From JBNKDD01 sp050288085 (GTDB lineage: Bacteria; Chloroflexota; Anaerolineae; Aggregatilineales; UBA3940), in the NCBI GenBank assembly GCA_050288085.1, contig JBNKDD010000027.1, forward strand, positions 1 to 32,963: 32,963 bases of DNA. Reading direction: 5' to 3'. Within the stretch, counting starts at the first letter, position 1. Every line of letters begins with the position of its first letter. Both the position numbers and the translations under genes were made by a program. The notes beneath the pieces were generated by a model, which was given only the letters and a program-made list of their open reading frames with translations, was not told the origin of the DNA and ran no database searches. Positions 8,198 to 15,833 of the stretch are shown here, piece by piece.

Positions 8198-9274
8198 ATG
8201 AATCGTACACAATTGTATGAAGCTCACATTGCACTCGGCGCAAGGATGGTCCCCTTTGCCGGGTGGGAAATGCCTGTTCAATACGGCAGCCCGCTGGAAG
8301 AACATGCTGCCGTCCGCTCATCGGCTGGCCTGTTTGATATCGACCATATGGGCCAGGTGGTAGTCGATGGGCCGGATGCTCTCGATTATCTGCAATATAT
8401 AACCACCAATGATGTATCAACATTGGCCGAGTGGGAGGCTCATTACAACCTGCTGTGTTATGCCGATGGTGGTACTGTCGATGATATTTTTGTCTACCAC
8501 CTACCTGAACATTATTACGTGGTAGTCAATGCCTCAAATCTCGCCAAAGATGTGAAGTGGATGCAGGCTCATGCTGCCGGTTTTGACGTGACGATTACGA
8601 ACGTGTCAGTTGAAACCTACATGATGGCGCTGCAAGGCCCGCAGGCCCAGCAAATCATCCAGACTCTGTGTGATGCCGACCTGGATCAGGTGGAATTTCA
8701 CTTCAGTACGCAGGGGAAGGTTGCCGGGGTTGATGCGTTGATCGGTTCGACCGGTTATACCGGCGAGTATGGTTATGAGCTGTTCTTTGATGCAGACAAG
8801 GCTCTCACCGTCTGGAATGCAATCATTGATGCCGGAGCTAAACCGATTGGCCTGGCCGCGCGTGACAGTCTCCGCTTTGAACCTTGCCTGCCGCTCTACG
8901 GCCACGAACTCAGTCCGACCATTACGCCGCTTGAAGCCGGGTTAGGATTCGCCGTGAGCACCGACAAGGGCGACTTTATCGGCAAGGATGCCCTGCTTAA
9001 GCAGCGGCTCGAAAAACCGGCGCGTCGTCTGGTCTGCCTGGAGATGGTCGATAAGAGCGTCCCCCGCGAGCACTACGAGGTACGGATCGATGGCGAATTG
9101 GGTATGGTCACCACCGGTATGTTTGCCCCCACCGCCGAAGCCTATGCCGCGATGGCCCTCATCCCCCGTCACCTCTACGAGATGGGTAAACTGGTCGAGG
9201 TGGTCATCCGGGGGAAGCCTAAGCAGGCCAAAATTGTCCGGCGACCGTTCTATATTGCCGCCTACCGCCGGTAG
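8198..9274 (+). CDS. gcvT: Aminomethyltransferase, glycine cleavage T protein
   Basis: A 358-aa cytosolic enzyme, close to the usual T-protein length. In the glycine cleavage system it releases ammonia from the aminomethyl group carried on H-protein lipoyl-lysine and transfers the one-carbon unit to tetrahydrofolate. Recognisable blocks: GARMVPFAGWEMPVQYG near the N-terminus, FDIDHMGQ, GGTVDDIFVY with the conserved acidic pair, YYVVVNASNLAKD, GSTGYTGEYGYELF, and the C-terminal barrel with GKDALLKQ and GMVTTGMFAPT. The ATG at 8198 is chosen because AGGAAAGGAT lies just upstream; the frame extends to a TTG at 8180 that overlaps that site. No gcvH or gcvP is in the window, so the other subunits must be elsewhere. 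A folate-binding paralogue cannot be excluded but the match is strong. Confidence 0.93.
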   Translation: MNRTQLYEAHIALGARMVPFAGWEMPVQYGSPLEEHAAVRSSAGLFDIDHMGQVVVDGPDALDYLQYITTNDVSTLAEWEAHYNLLCYADGGTVDDIFVYHLPEHYYVVVNASNLAKDVKWMQAHAAGFDVTITNVSVETYMMALQGPQAQQIIQTLCDADLDQVEFHFSTQGKVAGVDALIGSTGYTGEYGYELFFDADKALTVWNAIIDAGAKPIGLAARDSLRFEPCLPLYGHELSPTITPLEAGLGFAVSTDKGDFIGKDALLKQRLEKPARRLVCLEMVDKSVPREHYEVRIDGELGMVTTGMFAPTAEAYAAMALIPRHLYEMGKLVEVVIRGKPKQAKIVRRPFYIAAYRR

Positions 9275-9430
9275 AATGTGGCGTTTTCTAACCATATTAT
9301 AACTGCCAGTAGGTACAAATTTTGAAAGTGTGGTACAATTATGCATCAGTGAGGCACAAATGTTTGGCTCTAATGTTCAAAGATGGTAACTTAGTAGTAA
9401 AAAATAAGCGGCATTTTTGTGCAAATTGTG

Positions 9431-9436
9431 TATAAT
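9431..9436 (+). promoter_or_regulatory. -10 box of the 65-aa gene
   Basis: A perfect TATAAT lies 25 bases before the ATG at 9462, in an AT-rich stretch. No clear -35 hexamer is seen 16-18 bases upstream. Confidence 0.5.
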
Positions 9437-9461
9437 AGAGTTTACCTGAAAGGAAGTAGAG

Positions 9462-9659
9462 ATGTCATCAATTGAGTTTTATGATCTAAAGCTTCGGAAG
9501 AAGGTTCAAGTTCCGCTTGATAAGGTCAACAAGACCAAAATCACGCAGAAGAATGGACAGGTGCGCTTCGCTTTTAAGGCCAAAACAGACGATGGCCGTA
9601 ACCTGACAAAGTTCTGCAGCAAGGCGGACTGGGAAGCTTCCAGCGCCCCGGAGATCTAA
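9462..9659 (+). CDS. Small basic hypothetical protein, 65 aa
   Basis: A 65-aa soluble protein beginning SSIEFYDLKLRKKVQVPLDK, with lysine-rich alternating patterns that suggest a small beta-rich fold, and ending TKFCSKADWEASSAPEI. It has one Cys, no membrane segment and no signal peptide. The ATG is preceded by AAAGGAAG at good spacing and a perfect TATAAT, and a strong terminator follows, so it is a well-defined monocistronic gene. I do not recognise a named family. The basic character is compatible with nucleic-acid or ribosome binding but nothing in the sequence proves it. Confidence 0.75.
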   Translation: MSSIEFYDLKLRKKVQVPLDKVNKTKITQKNGQVRFAFKAKTDDGRNLTKFCSKADWEASSAPEI

Positions 9660-9766
9660 AAGGCATCTCACCCTGCTCCTCGGCGCTTCTTCCTCGAATG
9701 CCGACTGGAGTGGGGGACTAATATGATGGAGTAAAATCTACATTTTTACTGCATCTCAAGCAAGCG

Positions 9767-9792
9767 ACCCCACCTGACGGTGGGGTTTTTTA
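9767..9792 (+). terminator. Rho-independent terminator
   Basis: Perfect 8-bp stem ACCCCACC/GGTGGGGT with a four-base loop TGAC, followed directly by a T run. It separates the 65-aa gene from the ABC exporter. Confidence 0.85.
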
Positions 9793-9793
9793 T

Positions 9794-9822
9794 TTGACAA
9801 GGTGCAAAAAGGAGGTTGTTAT
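9794..9822 (+). promoter_or_regulatory. Candidate ABC exporter promoter
   Basis: A consensus TTGACA (9794-9799) is followed after 17 bases by TGTTAT (9817-9822). It lies immediately after the preceding terminator. If this is the promoter, the transcript would start near 9829 and would exclude the start of the leader peptide at 9821, so the two readings compete. Confidence 0.45.
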
Positions 9823-9850
9823 GTACATCATGATGAGGGATAGGATGTAG
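9821..9850 (+). CDS. Possible 9-residue leader peptide
   Basis: A full Shine-Dalgarno AAGGAGG (9809-9815) stands five bases before an ATG opening MYIMMRDRM and a TAG stop. It lies 61 bases ahead of the ABC exporter start, with a 7-bp hairpin between. Multidrug ABC operons such as Bacillus bmrCD are controlled by translated leader peptides, so an attenuator role is conceivable. The overlapping promoter candidate argues against it unless transcription begins further upstream. Confidence 0.3.
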   Translation: MYIMMRDRM

Positions 9851-9863
9851 ATATTTTTGGCGG

Positions 9864-9880
9864 GGTACAGGGTCTGTACC
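9864..9880 (+). other. Leader hairpin before ABC exporter gene
   Basis: GGTACAG and CTGTACC form a perfect 7-bp stem around a 3-base loop. It ends 15 bases before the AGGAGGG ribosome-binding site of the exporter gene. It has no T run, so it is not a terminator; a role in translation control is possible but unproven. Confidence 0.4.
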
Positions 9881-9910
9881 ATCACTGGTGAAGGTAGGAG
9901 GGATTCAGCG

Positions 9911-11728
9911 TTGAGTTCATTGTCATTACCCGAATATGATCTGGAACATGTAGAAACAGGAAATAGACTGGCTGGCCTCTGGCAGGCATTGACCGGTTAT
10001 CGTTGGCTTTATCTATGGGCCACCCTTGCGATGGGATTGGCGGCGGTGGCGAAAAGCGGCACTTATTTGATGCTGCGCCACTTTATCGATAATGTGCTTG
10101 GGGCTCAAAATGTCGGTGGTATCTTGCTGACCATTGCCTTGAGCTTTGTTGGGTTGGCGTTCGTTGAAGGGGGGTTCATCTTCTTGAGCCGCCGGGCGGC
10201 AGCCAGAACTGCCGAAGGAGTTGCTTACCGCCTGCGCAACTATATGTTCGATCACATTCAACATCTCTCATTCACCTATCATGATCGCAGTCAGACCGGT
10301 GAATTGATCCAGCGATCCACCTCAGATGTGGATGCCATGCGCCGCTTCTTCGCCGACGAAGCGATCATGGCGGGCCGGATCGTGATGTTGTTTGCCGTCA
10401 ACCTGGTAGCGCTGCTGTTCATCAACGTTAAGTTGGCGCTGCTTTCGGTGGTTGTGATGCCCGTCATCGTGGCGATGTCGGTCTACTTTTTCAAACATAT
10501 CTCCGACGCCTACGAAGGTTTTCAGGAGCAGGAAGCGACCCTTTCAACCACCCTTCAGGAGAACCTGAGCGGTGTCCGGGTGGTCAAGGCTTTTGCCCGC
10601 CAGGACTATGAGCGGGAAAAGTTCAATAAAGATAGCTGGGAACAGTACCGGCGCGGCAGGCACCTGTTGATGCTGCATGCGTTGTTCTGGCCCATATCGG
10701 ATATCTTAGCCAGCGCCCAGATGCTCGGCGGGTTTTTCCTGGCTGCCGTCATGACCATCAACGGCGAGATTACCGTTGGAACCTACCTGGCTTATGCCGG
10801 GATGGTAATCTGGATCATCTGGCCGATGCGTAACTTAGGCCGGGTGGTGGTGCAGATGTCGGTTGGGATGGTGTCCTTTGGACGGCTGCTTGATATCATG
10901 CGCGAACGGCGTGAGCCGCTTCAGTCAGGCACCCACAATCCGAACGGTGGCCTGCGCGGTAAACTGGAGTTTGACGACGTGTGCTTTGCCTACGAGTCAA
11001 ATGATGTAGTGCTGAACGGGATTAACTTCAAGGCTGAGCCGGGGCAGGTGATCGCCCTGATGGGGCCGACCGGATCGGGCAAGAGTACCCTGATCAATAT
11101 GCTGCCACGTTTCTATGACTACAACGGCGGCAGCATCAAACTTGATGGCGTGGAACTGCGGGATTACCCGCGCTACTATCTGCGCCGCCAGATCGGGATC
11201 GTGGAGCAGGAGCCGTTCCTGTTCTCCCGGACGATCCGGGATAACATCGCGCTGGGCGTGGATCGGAAGGTCACCCAGGAAGAGATCGAGGAAGCGGCAC
11301 GTGCTGCTGCCCTCCATGATGTGATCCTGACCTTCCCCGAAGGCTACGATACCCTGGTCGGTGAACGGGGTGTGACCCTGTCGGGTGGGCAGAAGCAGCG
11401 CGTGGCGATTGCCCGTACCTTGCTCAAAGACCCGTGCATCCTGATCCTGGATGATGCCACCTCCTCGGTGGACACTGAGACAGAAGGCGAAATTCGCGAG
11501 GCGTTGCAGCGCTTGATGAAAGATCGCACGACCTTTATCATCGCCCACCGAATCCAGAGTGTGGCCTACGCGGATTTGATCCTGGTGCTTGACGGCGGGC
11601 AGATCGTTCAACAGGGTATGCACGATACCCTGATGGAACAGGATGGTATCTACCGTCAAATCTACCAGATGCAAGCACGCATCGAGACCGATTTACAAGA
11701 GGAAATGAGCCGTGTCGGATTACATTGA
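9911..11728 (+). CDS. Heterodimeric ABC exporter subunit with degenerate catalytic residue
   Basis: A 605-aa half transporter: N-terminal six-helix domain (about residues 30-310) and a nucleotide-binding domain. Motifs are Walker A GPTGSGKST (385-393), Q-loop Gln433, canonical signature LSGGQ (490-494), Walker B ILILD with Asp515 where the catalytic Glu normally stands, and H-loop His546. The Glu-to-Asp change marks the degenerate-site subunit of heterodimeric exporters such as TM287/288 and BmrCD. The TTG at 9911 is chosen because AGGAGGG lies eight bases upstream; the frame extends to 9857 without such a site. Its stop overlaps the next gene's start by 17 bases, so the two are translated together. 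Likely exports hydrophobic compounds or lipids from the inner leaflet; the substrate cannot be read. Confidence 0.92.
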   Translation: MSSLSLPEYDLEHVETGNRLAGLWQALTGYRWLYLWATLAMGLAAVAKSGTYLMLRHFIDNVLGAQNVGGILLTIALSFVGLAFVEGGFIFLSRRAAARTAEGVAYRLRNYMFDHIQHLSFTYHDRSQTGELIQRSTSDVDAMRRFFADEAIMAGRIVMLFAVNLVALLFINVKLALLSVVVMPVIVAMSVYFFKHISDAYEGFQEQEATLSTTLQENLSGVRVVKAFARQDYEREKFNKDSWEQYRRGRHLLMLHALFWPISDILASAQMLGGFFLAAVMTINGEITVGTYLAYAGMVIWIIWPMRNLGRVVVQMSVGMVSFGRLLDIMRERREPLQSGTHNPNGGLRGKLEFDDVCFAYESNDVVLNGINFKAEPGQVIALMGPTGSGKSTLINMLPRFYDYNGGSIKLDGVELRDYPRYYLRRQIGIVEQEPFLFSRTIRDNIALGVDRKVTQEEIEEAARAAALHDVILTFPEGYDTLVGERGVTLSGGQKQRVAIARTLLKDPCILILDDATSSVDTETEGEIREALQRLMKDRTTFIIAHRIQSVAYADLILVLDGGQIVQQGMHDTLMEQDGIYRQIYQMQARIETDLQEEMSRVGLH

Positions 11729-13535
11729 GTTTGAAGAAGAAGATTTTGAGACGCAGTTCAACGGGAAGACGCTGCTGCGATTATTGGCCCAAACCCTCCC
11801 GCATTGGCCCTGGATGGTTGGATTCCTGCTGTCGATTGCATCGGTGGCGCTTCTGGATTCCTATTCGACCTTTCTAAGCAAGCGCCTGATCGACGAGGGA
11901 ATCATACCTCGTAACATGGACGCCCTGACCCGGATTGTCACCCAATACGGGATACTGCTGCTGGCTTCGGCGGTGTTGGTGTTTGGTTTCATCTACCTGA
12001 CCGGGGCGCTGGGGCATCGCATCCGCTATGACCTGCGCAAAGTACTGTTTGACCGGCTGCAAGAGCTGTCATTCTCCTACTTTGATAAAACGCCGGTCGG
12101 CTGGATCATCTCCCGCGTGACCTCCGACGTGGATCGGATGGGCGAGTTGATCACCTGGGGGATGCTTGATGTAACCTGGGGCCTGACCAGCATTGTCTCG
12201 TCGGTGGTCTTCATGATGATCATCAACTGGCGGTTGGGACTGGTGGTTTTTGCGGTCGTTCCGATCTTGCTCCTGGTGGCAATAGAGTTCCGCAAACGGA
12301 TTATCACCCAGTTTCGTATAGTCCGAAAGCTCAATTCAAAGATCACCGGGGCGCACAACGAGAACATCACCGGGGTGCGGGTCGTTAAAGGGTTGGTGCG
12401 TGAAGACCAGAACTACTACGAATTTGACGACCTGTCATCTAATATGTACCGGGCCAGCTACCGGGCGGCCTTGCTCTCGGCAATGTTCTTGCCTGCCGTC
12501 CAGATGCTTAGTTCGGTGGCGATTGGTGCGGTGGTGCTGATGAGTGGTGCCCAGGTCAGTTCGGGCAACATGACCATCGGCGGCATCCAGGCGTTCATCT
12601 CCTACATCGTCTTTATGTTGTGGCCGATCCAGGAGATGGCCCGCGTGTTTGCCGAAATGCAGCTAGCCATTGCTTCCGCCGAGCGCGTGTTCTCGCTGAT
12701 GGACAGCGTGCCGGAAGTGGTCGATAAACCGGGTGCGATTGATCCGGGGACAATCCGGGGCGACATCGAGTTTGATCATGTGTCCTTCGGTTATGAGCCG
12801 GAAAACCCGGTCTTGAAGGACTTCAGCCTGACTATCAAGCAGGGTGAGACGATTGCCCTGGTCGGGCCGACCGGCGCGGGCAAATCGACCATCATCAACC
12901 TGATGTGCCGCTTCTACGAGCCGACAGCAGGCGTGATCCGGATCGATGGGCGTGACTATACCGACCTGACGCTGAATGCCATCCACTCGCGGATCGGGAT
13001 GGTGCTGCAAACGCCGCACCTGTTTTCCGGCACGATCAGGGAGAACATCCGCTATGGCCGCCTCGATGCGACAGACGAGCAGATCGAGCAGGCCGCGCAG
13101 ATTGCCGGGGCGCATGATTTCATCGTGACGCTCGAAAAAGGTTATGATGAGGAGGTCGGCGAGGGTGGTGTATTGCTCTCGGTCGGGCAGAAGCAGTTAC
13201 TCAGCCTGGCGCGGGCGATCCTCGCCCAGCCGGAAATCTTCATCATGGACGAGGCGACCAGTTCGGTGGATACCGTCACCGAGGCGTTGATCCAGCGTGG
13301 CATGGAAGCGATCCTGCAAGACCGCACCAGCTTTGTGATCGCCCATCGCCTATCAACCATCAAGCGGGCCGACCGCATCCTGGTGATCGAAGACGGGCGG
13401 ATTACCGAGATGGGTACCCATGCCGAACTGATCCGGGCGCAGGGTCACTACTACCGGTTGTATACCCGCCAGTTCCGCACCGAGCGGGCACGTGGGATCG
13501 ATGCAGCTTCGCTCCGGACAGAGATCGCCGGTTAG
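11712..13535 (+). CDS. Heterodimeric ABC exporter subunit with intact Walker B
   Basis: A 607-aa half transporter that starts at GTG 11712 inside the end of its partner gene. After an acidic N-terminal tail (EFEEEDFETQF) come six helices and a nucleotide-binding domain: Walker A GPTGAGKST (385-393), Q-loop Gln433, altered signature LSVGQ (489-493), Walker B IFIMDE with catalytic Glu514, and H-loop His545. The altered signature pairs across the dimer with the Asp515 site of the partner, giving one degenerate and one complete ATP site. The intact Glu514 faces the canonical LSGGQ of the partner. This complementary pattern strongly supports an obligate heterodimer. A terminator follows 25 bases after the stop. 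Confidence 0.92.
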   Translation: MSDYIEFEEEDFETQFNGKTLLRLLAQTLPHWPWMVGFLLSIASVALLDSYSTFLSKRLIDEGIIPRNMDALTRIVTQYGILLLASAVLVFGFIYLTGALGHRIRYDLRKVLFDRLQELSFSYFDKTPVGWIISRVTSDVDRMGELITWGMLDVTWGLTSIVSSVVFMMIINWRLGLVVFAVVPILLLVAIEFRKRIITQFRIVRKLNSKITGAHNENITGVRVVKGLVREDQNYYEFDDLSSNMYRASYRAALLSAMFLPAVQMLSSVAIGAVVLMSGAQVSSGNMTIGGIQAFISYIVFMLWPIQEMARVFAEMQLAIASAERVFSLMDSVPEVVDKPGAIDPGTIRGDIEFDHVSFGYEPENPVLKDFSLTIKQGETIALVGPTGAGKSTIINLMCRFYEPTAGVIRIDGRDYTDLTLNAIHSRIGMVLQTPHLFSGTIRENIRYGRLDATDEQIEQAAQIAGAHDFIVTLEKGYDEEVGEGGVLLSVGQKQLLSLARAILAQPEIFIMDEATSSVDTVTEALIQRGMEAILQDRTSFVIAHRLSTIKRADRILVIEDGRITEMGTHAELIRAQGHYYRLYTRQFRTERARGIDAASLRTEIAG

Positions 13536-13559
13536 CCCCAAACACGTTCAAACAGACAG

Positions 13560-13592
13560 GAGCCATTCCAATTCAGGGGTGGCTCTTTTTTT
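13560..13592 (+). terminator. Rho-independent terminator of the ABC exporter operon
   Basis: GAGCCATTCC pairs with GGGGTGGCTC (10 bp with two G-T pairs) around AATTCA, followed by a run of T. Confidence 0.8.
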
Positions 13593-13607
13593 ATTTCCCT
13601 GTTCTGA

Positions 13608-13648
13608 ACCGAATAAACCACAATCACCTCCCGTTATAGATGTGATGG
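13608..13648 (+). promoter_or_regulatory. Shared 41-bp upstream element, copy A
   Basis: Begins ACCGAATAAA and contains CGTTATAG followed two bases later by GTGATG. It aligns without gaps to 19550-19590: all of the first 10 bases match and about two thirds of the rest. An imperfect dyad ATCA...TGAT flanks the centre. It lies just after a terminator and 85 bases before the first gene of the DUF4386/oxidoreductase array. Likely operator for a regulator not encoded in the window. Confidence 0.5.
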
Positions 13649-13684
13649 ACTATGACCCTTCATACCCAATAGTTTTACTTGTTG

Positions 13685-13690
13685 TATAAT
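13685..13690 (+). promoter_or_regulatory. -10 box for the first DUF4386 gene
   Basis: A perfect TATAAT 43 bases before the GTG start at 13733. No usable -35 box lies upstream, which would fit dependence on an activator bound at 13608-13648. Confidence 0.45.
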
Positions 13691-13732
13691 AAAAAAAGCT
13701 TATCAATTTTATCCCAAAAAAGGAGCGCAAAA

Positions 13733-14416
13733 GTGAATGTTAGTAGGCGTACCGCCATAGTTGTGGGTGCATTATTTCTAATCAGTTATGCCGGTGTTTT
13801 TATCGGCAGCGCAATTTATAGCCCCATTATTGACGCGCCGGATTATCTAAATAGTGTTTATCCACAGAGAAGCCAGGTCGTCATCGGGGTACTCATTGGG
13901 CTATTGAACGACATTGCGGTGGTTGGTATTGCCGTGCTGCTGTTCCCCCTCTTGAAGAAGCAAGATGAGGGTATTGCACTTGGGTATGTTGCTTTACGGG
14001 TGGTCGAGGCCGCAGCATTAATTGTCGGTAGAATTTTTGTACTATCCCTCATCTCGATCAGCCAGGAATATATCGCCGGGGGCGCGGACTATCTTCAGGC
14101 TTCAGGCGCTTTAGCGTTGGCAGGTGATCATTGGACCAATGAGGTGATGGTGTTAGTCTTCTTCGCCTTGGGTGCTTTGCTTTTCTATTATTTGCTGTAC
14201 CAATCCAAACTCCTCCCACGCTTTATATCGATCTGGGGTTTTATTGCTGTTGTTTTGGTGGTAACAGGTAACGCAATCGGCCTGCCTGATATGACCGGAG
14301 GGTTTCACCCGCTCATGCTCTTGGTGTTCCCAATCATATTGAATGAACTGTTTGTCGGCGTCTGGTTGATCGTCAAGGGATTCAACCCTAAGTCGGCGAT
14401 TCTCGATCCGGCCTGA
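13733..14416 (+). CDS. DUF4386 family membrane protein, copy 1
   Basis: A 227-aa protein with six to seven helices and no soluble domain. It begins VNVSRRTAIVVGALFLISYA, the usual DUF4386 entry, and carries the cytoplasmic LLKKQDEGIALGYVALRVVE segment, the YQSKLLPRFISIWGFIA segment and the C-terminal VWLIVKGFNP tail shared with the next gene. GTG 13733 is preferred: AGGAG lies seven bases upstream, and the longer frame beginning at 13679 overlaps the -10 box. DUF4386 proteins have no established function. First gene of an array in which DUF4386 genes precede NADPH:quinone-reductase-like genes. Confidence 0.85.
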   Translation: MNVSRRTAIVVGALFLISYAGVFIGSAIYSPIIDAPDYLNSVYPQRSQVVIGVLIGLLNDIAVVGIAVLLFPLLKKQDEGIALGYVALRVVEAAALIVGRIFVLSLISISQEYIAGGADYLQASGALALAGDHWTNEVMVLVFFALGALLFYYLLYQSKLLPRFISIWGFIAVVLVVTGNAIGLPDMTGGFHPLMLLVFPIILNELFVGVWLIVKGFNPKSAILDPA

Positions 14417-14442
14417 GCAGAACAAAAAGAGAGAACAACGTC

Positions 14443-15123
14443 ATGGATACGTACAGAAAGAACGCCATCATTGTCGGAGTGTTGTATATCATTGGGACGG
14501 TTTCAGGTATTTTGAGCCTGGTTTTTACAGATTCTATTCGAAGTGCCCCCGATCTTCTGGTTGGTGTTTCTGCCAATACAAACCAGTTGATAATAGGAGC
14601 ACTTTTTGTGCTGAGTATGGGCCTGGCCCTGGCTATGGTTCCGGTGATGATGTTCCCTATCTTAAAAAAGCATAGTGAGACCCTGGCGCTGGGATATGTT
14701 GTTTTCCGGGGTGGGCTTGAGACTGTCACCTATATCGGTACCGTGACGAGTTGGCTGGTGCTGGCGGCATTAAGCCATGTAGATGGCCTGGATGCTTCTA
14801 ATATTCAAGCTTTAGGCACTGTGTTATTTGATGCCGAAGAGATTGGTTATATTGGGGCGATCGTCTTTATCCTGGGTGCCCTGATGTTCTACACGGTGCT
14901 GTTTCAATCAAAACTCGTTCCCCGATGGTTATCAGGTTGGGGGCTCATAGCTGCCATCCTGAGTTTAGCTGCTGCCTTTTTATCGATTTTTGGGCTGATC
15001 GACTCGCTGTCTACACTCGGGGTCGCTTTGGAGATGCCAATAGCTTTGCAGGAGATGGTGCTGGCAGTCTGGTTGATCGTCAAAGGATTCAACCCCTCTT
15101 CAATTATTTTCAAACCTGCCTAA
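14443..15123 (+). CDS. DUF4386 family membrane protein, copy 2
   Basis: A 226-aa paralogue of the preceding gene with the same helix layout. Shared segments include NAIIVGVLYIIGTVSGILS at the start, ILKKHSETLALGYVVFRGGLE in the cytoplasmic loop, FQSKLVPRWLSGWGLIA, and the tail VWLIVKGFNPSSIIFKPA. It starts 26 bases after copy 1 with only a weak purine-rich AGAGAG upstream. The closeness of sequence and position indicates tandem duplication. Function unknown. Confidence 0.85.
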   Translation: MDTYRKNAIIVGVLYIIGTVSGILSLVFTDSIRSAPDLLVGVSANTNQLIIGALFVLSMGLALAMVPVMMFPILKKHSETLALGYVVFRGGLETVTYIGTVTSWLVLAALSHVDGLDASNIQALGTVLFDAEEIGYIGAIVFILGALMFYTVLFQSKLVPRWLSGWGLIAAILSLAAAFLSIFGLIDSLSTLGVALEMPIALQEMVLAVWLIVKGFNPSSIIFKPA

Positions 15124-15137
15124 CAAAGGAAAAAACG

Positions 15138-15833
15138 ATGACTACTACGGAAAAAACGAATTCGGATAACAAAGTCTCAAGAGTATTAGGGGTTGCATTT
15201 ATCCTTCAATTTGTCACATCCATCATCAGCGGAATGGCTCTGAATTCGGCTTTGATCGTGCCCGGTGATGCCGTTGGAAGCATGACCAACATTGCGAATA
15301 ATGTCATGCTGATGCGGCTGTATATCCTGGTGGACATGATCACCGCTATGGGCATTGTCTTTTTGGGAGCCATGCTTTTTATCACGCTGAGGAAGCAGAA
15401 CGAAAAAATGGCGTTGGTCGGCCTGGGCCTTTATATCGTAGAGGCTGCGCTGCTGGCCGTCAGCCGGGGTGAGGCTTTCTCCCTGATCCACATCAGCCAG
15501 GCATCGGTCCTTGAAGGTCACCCCGACTATCTGCAAATGATGGCCTCCCAGGCAATCGGATCCATGGAGTTTGTCGGGTCAACGCTGCATATACTGGTCT
15601 TTTGCATCGGTGCCCTGCTGTTTTACTATCTGCTCGATAAATCAAGATTGGTTCCACGCGTCCTATCTCTCTGGGGGATCATAGCGCTTTTCCCACTGCT
15701 GATAGGGATGTCGTTTTATATAGCACTTAATGTTGAATTTCCATTTTGGACATACCTTCCCTACGTCCCGTTTGAGTTCGTCATCGGCTTATGGATTGCG
15801 ATCAAAGGCATTCCAGTTGAGGAGACTACATGA
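15138..15833 (+). CDS. DUF4386 family membrane protein, copy 3
   Basis: A 231-aa third paralogue. The ATG at 15138, 14 bases after the previous stop and preceded by AAAGGAAA, is chosen over a longer frame that overlaps the upstream gene. It has a 12-residue polar N-terminal extension (TTTEKTNSDNKV), then the family helices, the ITLRKQNEKMALVGLGLYIVE loop, and DKSRLVPRVLSLWGIIA. The tail LWIAIKGIPVEETT differs from copies 1 and 2. Its stop overlaps the next reductase gene by ATGA, so the two are translationally coupled, the tightest evidence here that DUF4386 and the reductase work together. Confidence 0.85.
   Translation: MTTTEKTNSDNKVSRVLGVAFILQFVTSIISGMALNSALIVPGDAVGSMTNIANNVMLMRLYILVDMITAMGIVFLGAMLFITLRKQNEKMALVGLGLYIVEAALLAVSRGEAFSLIHISQASVLEGHPDYLQMMASQAIGSMEFVGSTLHILVFCIGALLFYYLLDKSRLVPRVLSLWGIIALFPLLIGMSFYIALNVEFPFWTYLPYVPFEFVIGLWIAIKGIPVEETT

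Noticed and set aside
10997..11674. 225-codon antisense frame in the ABC ATPase domain
   Set aside because: Antisense of highly conserved motifs; nothing supports expression.
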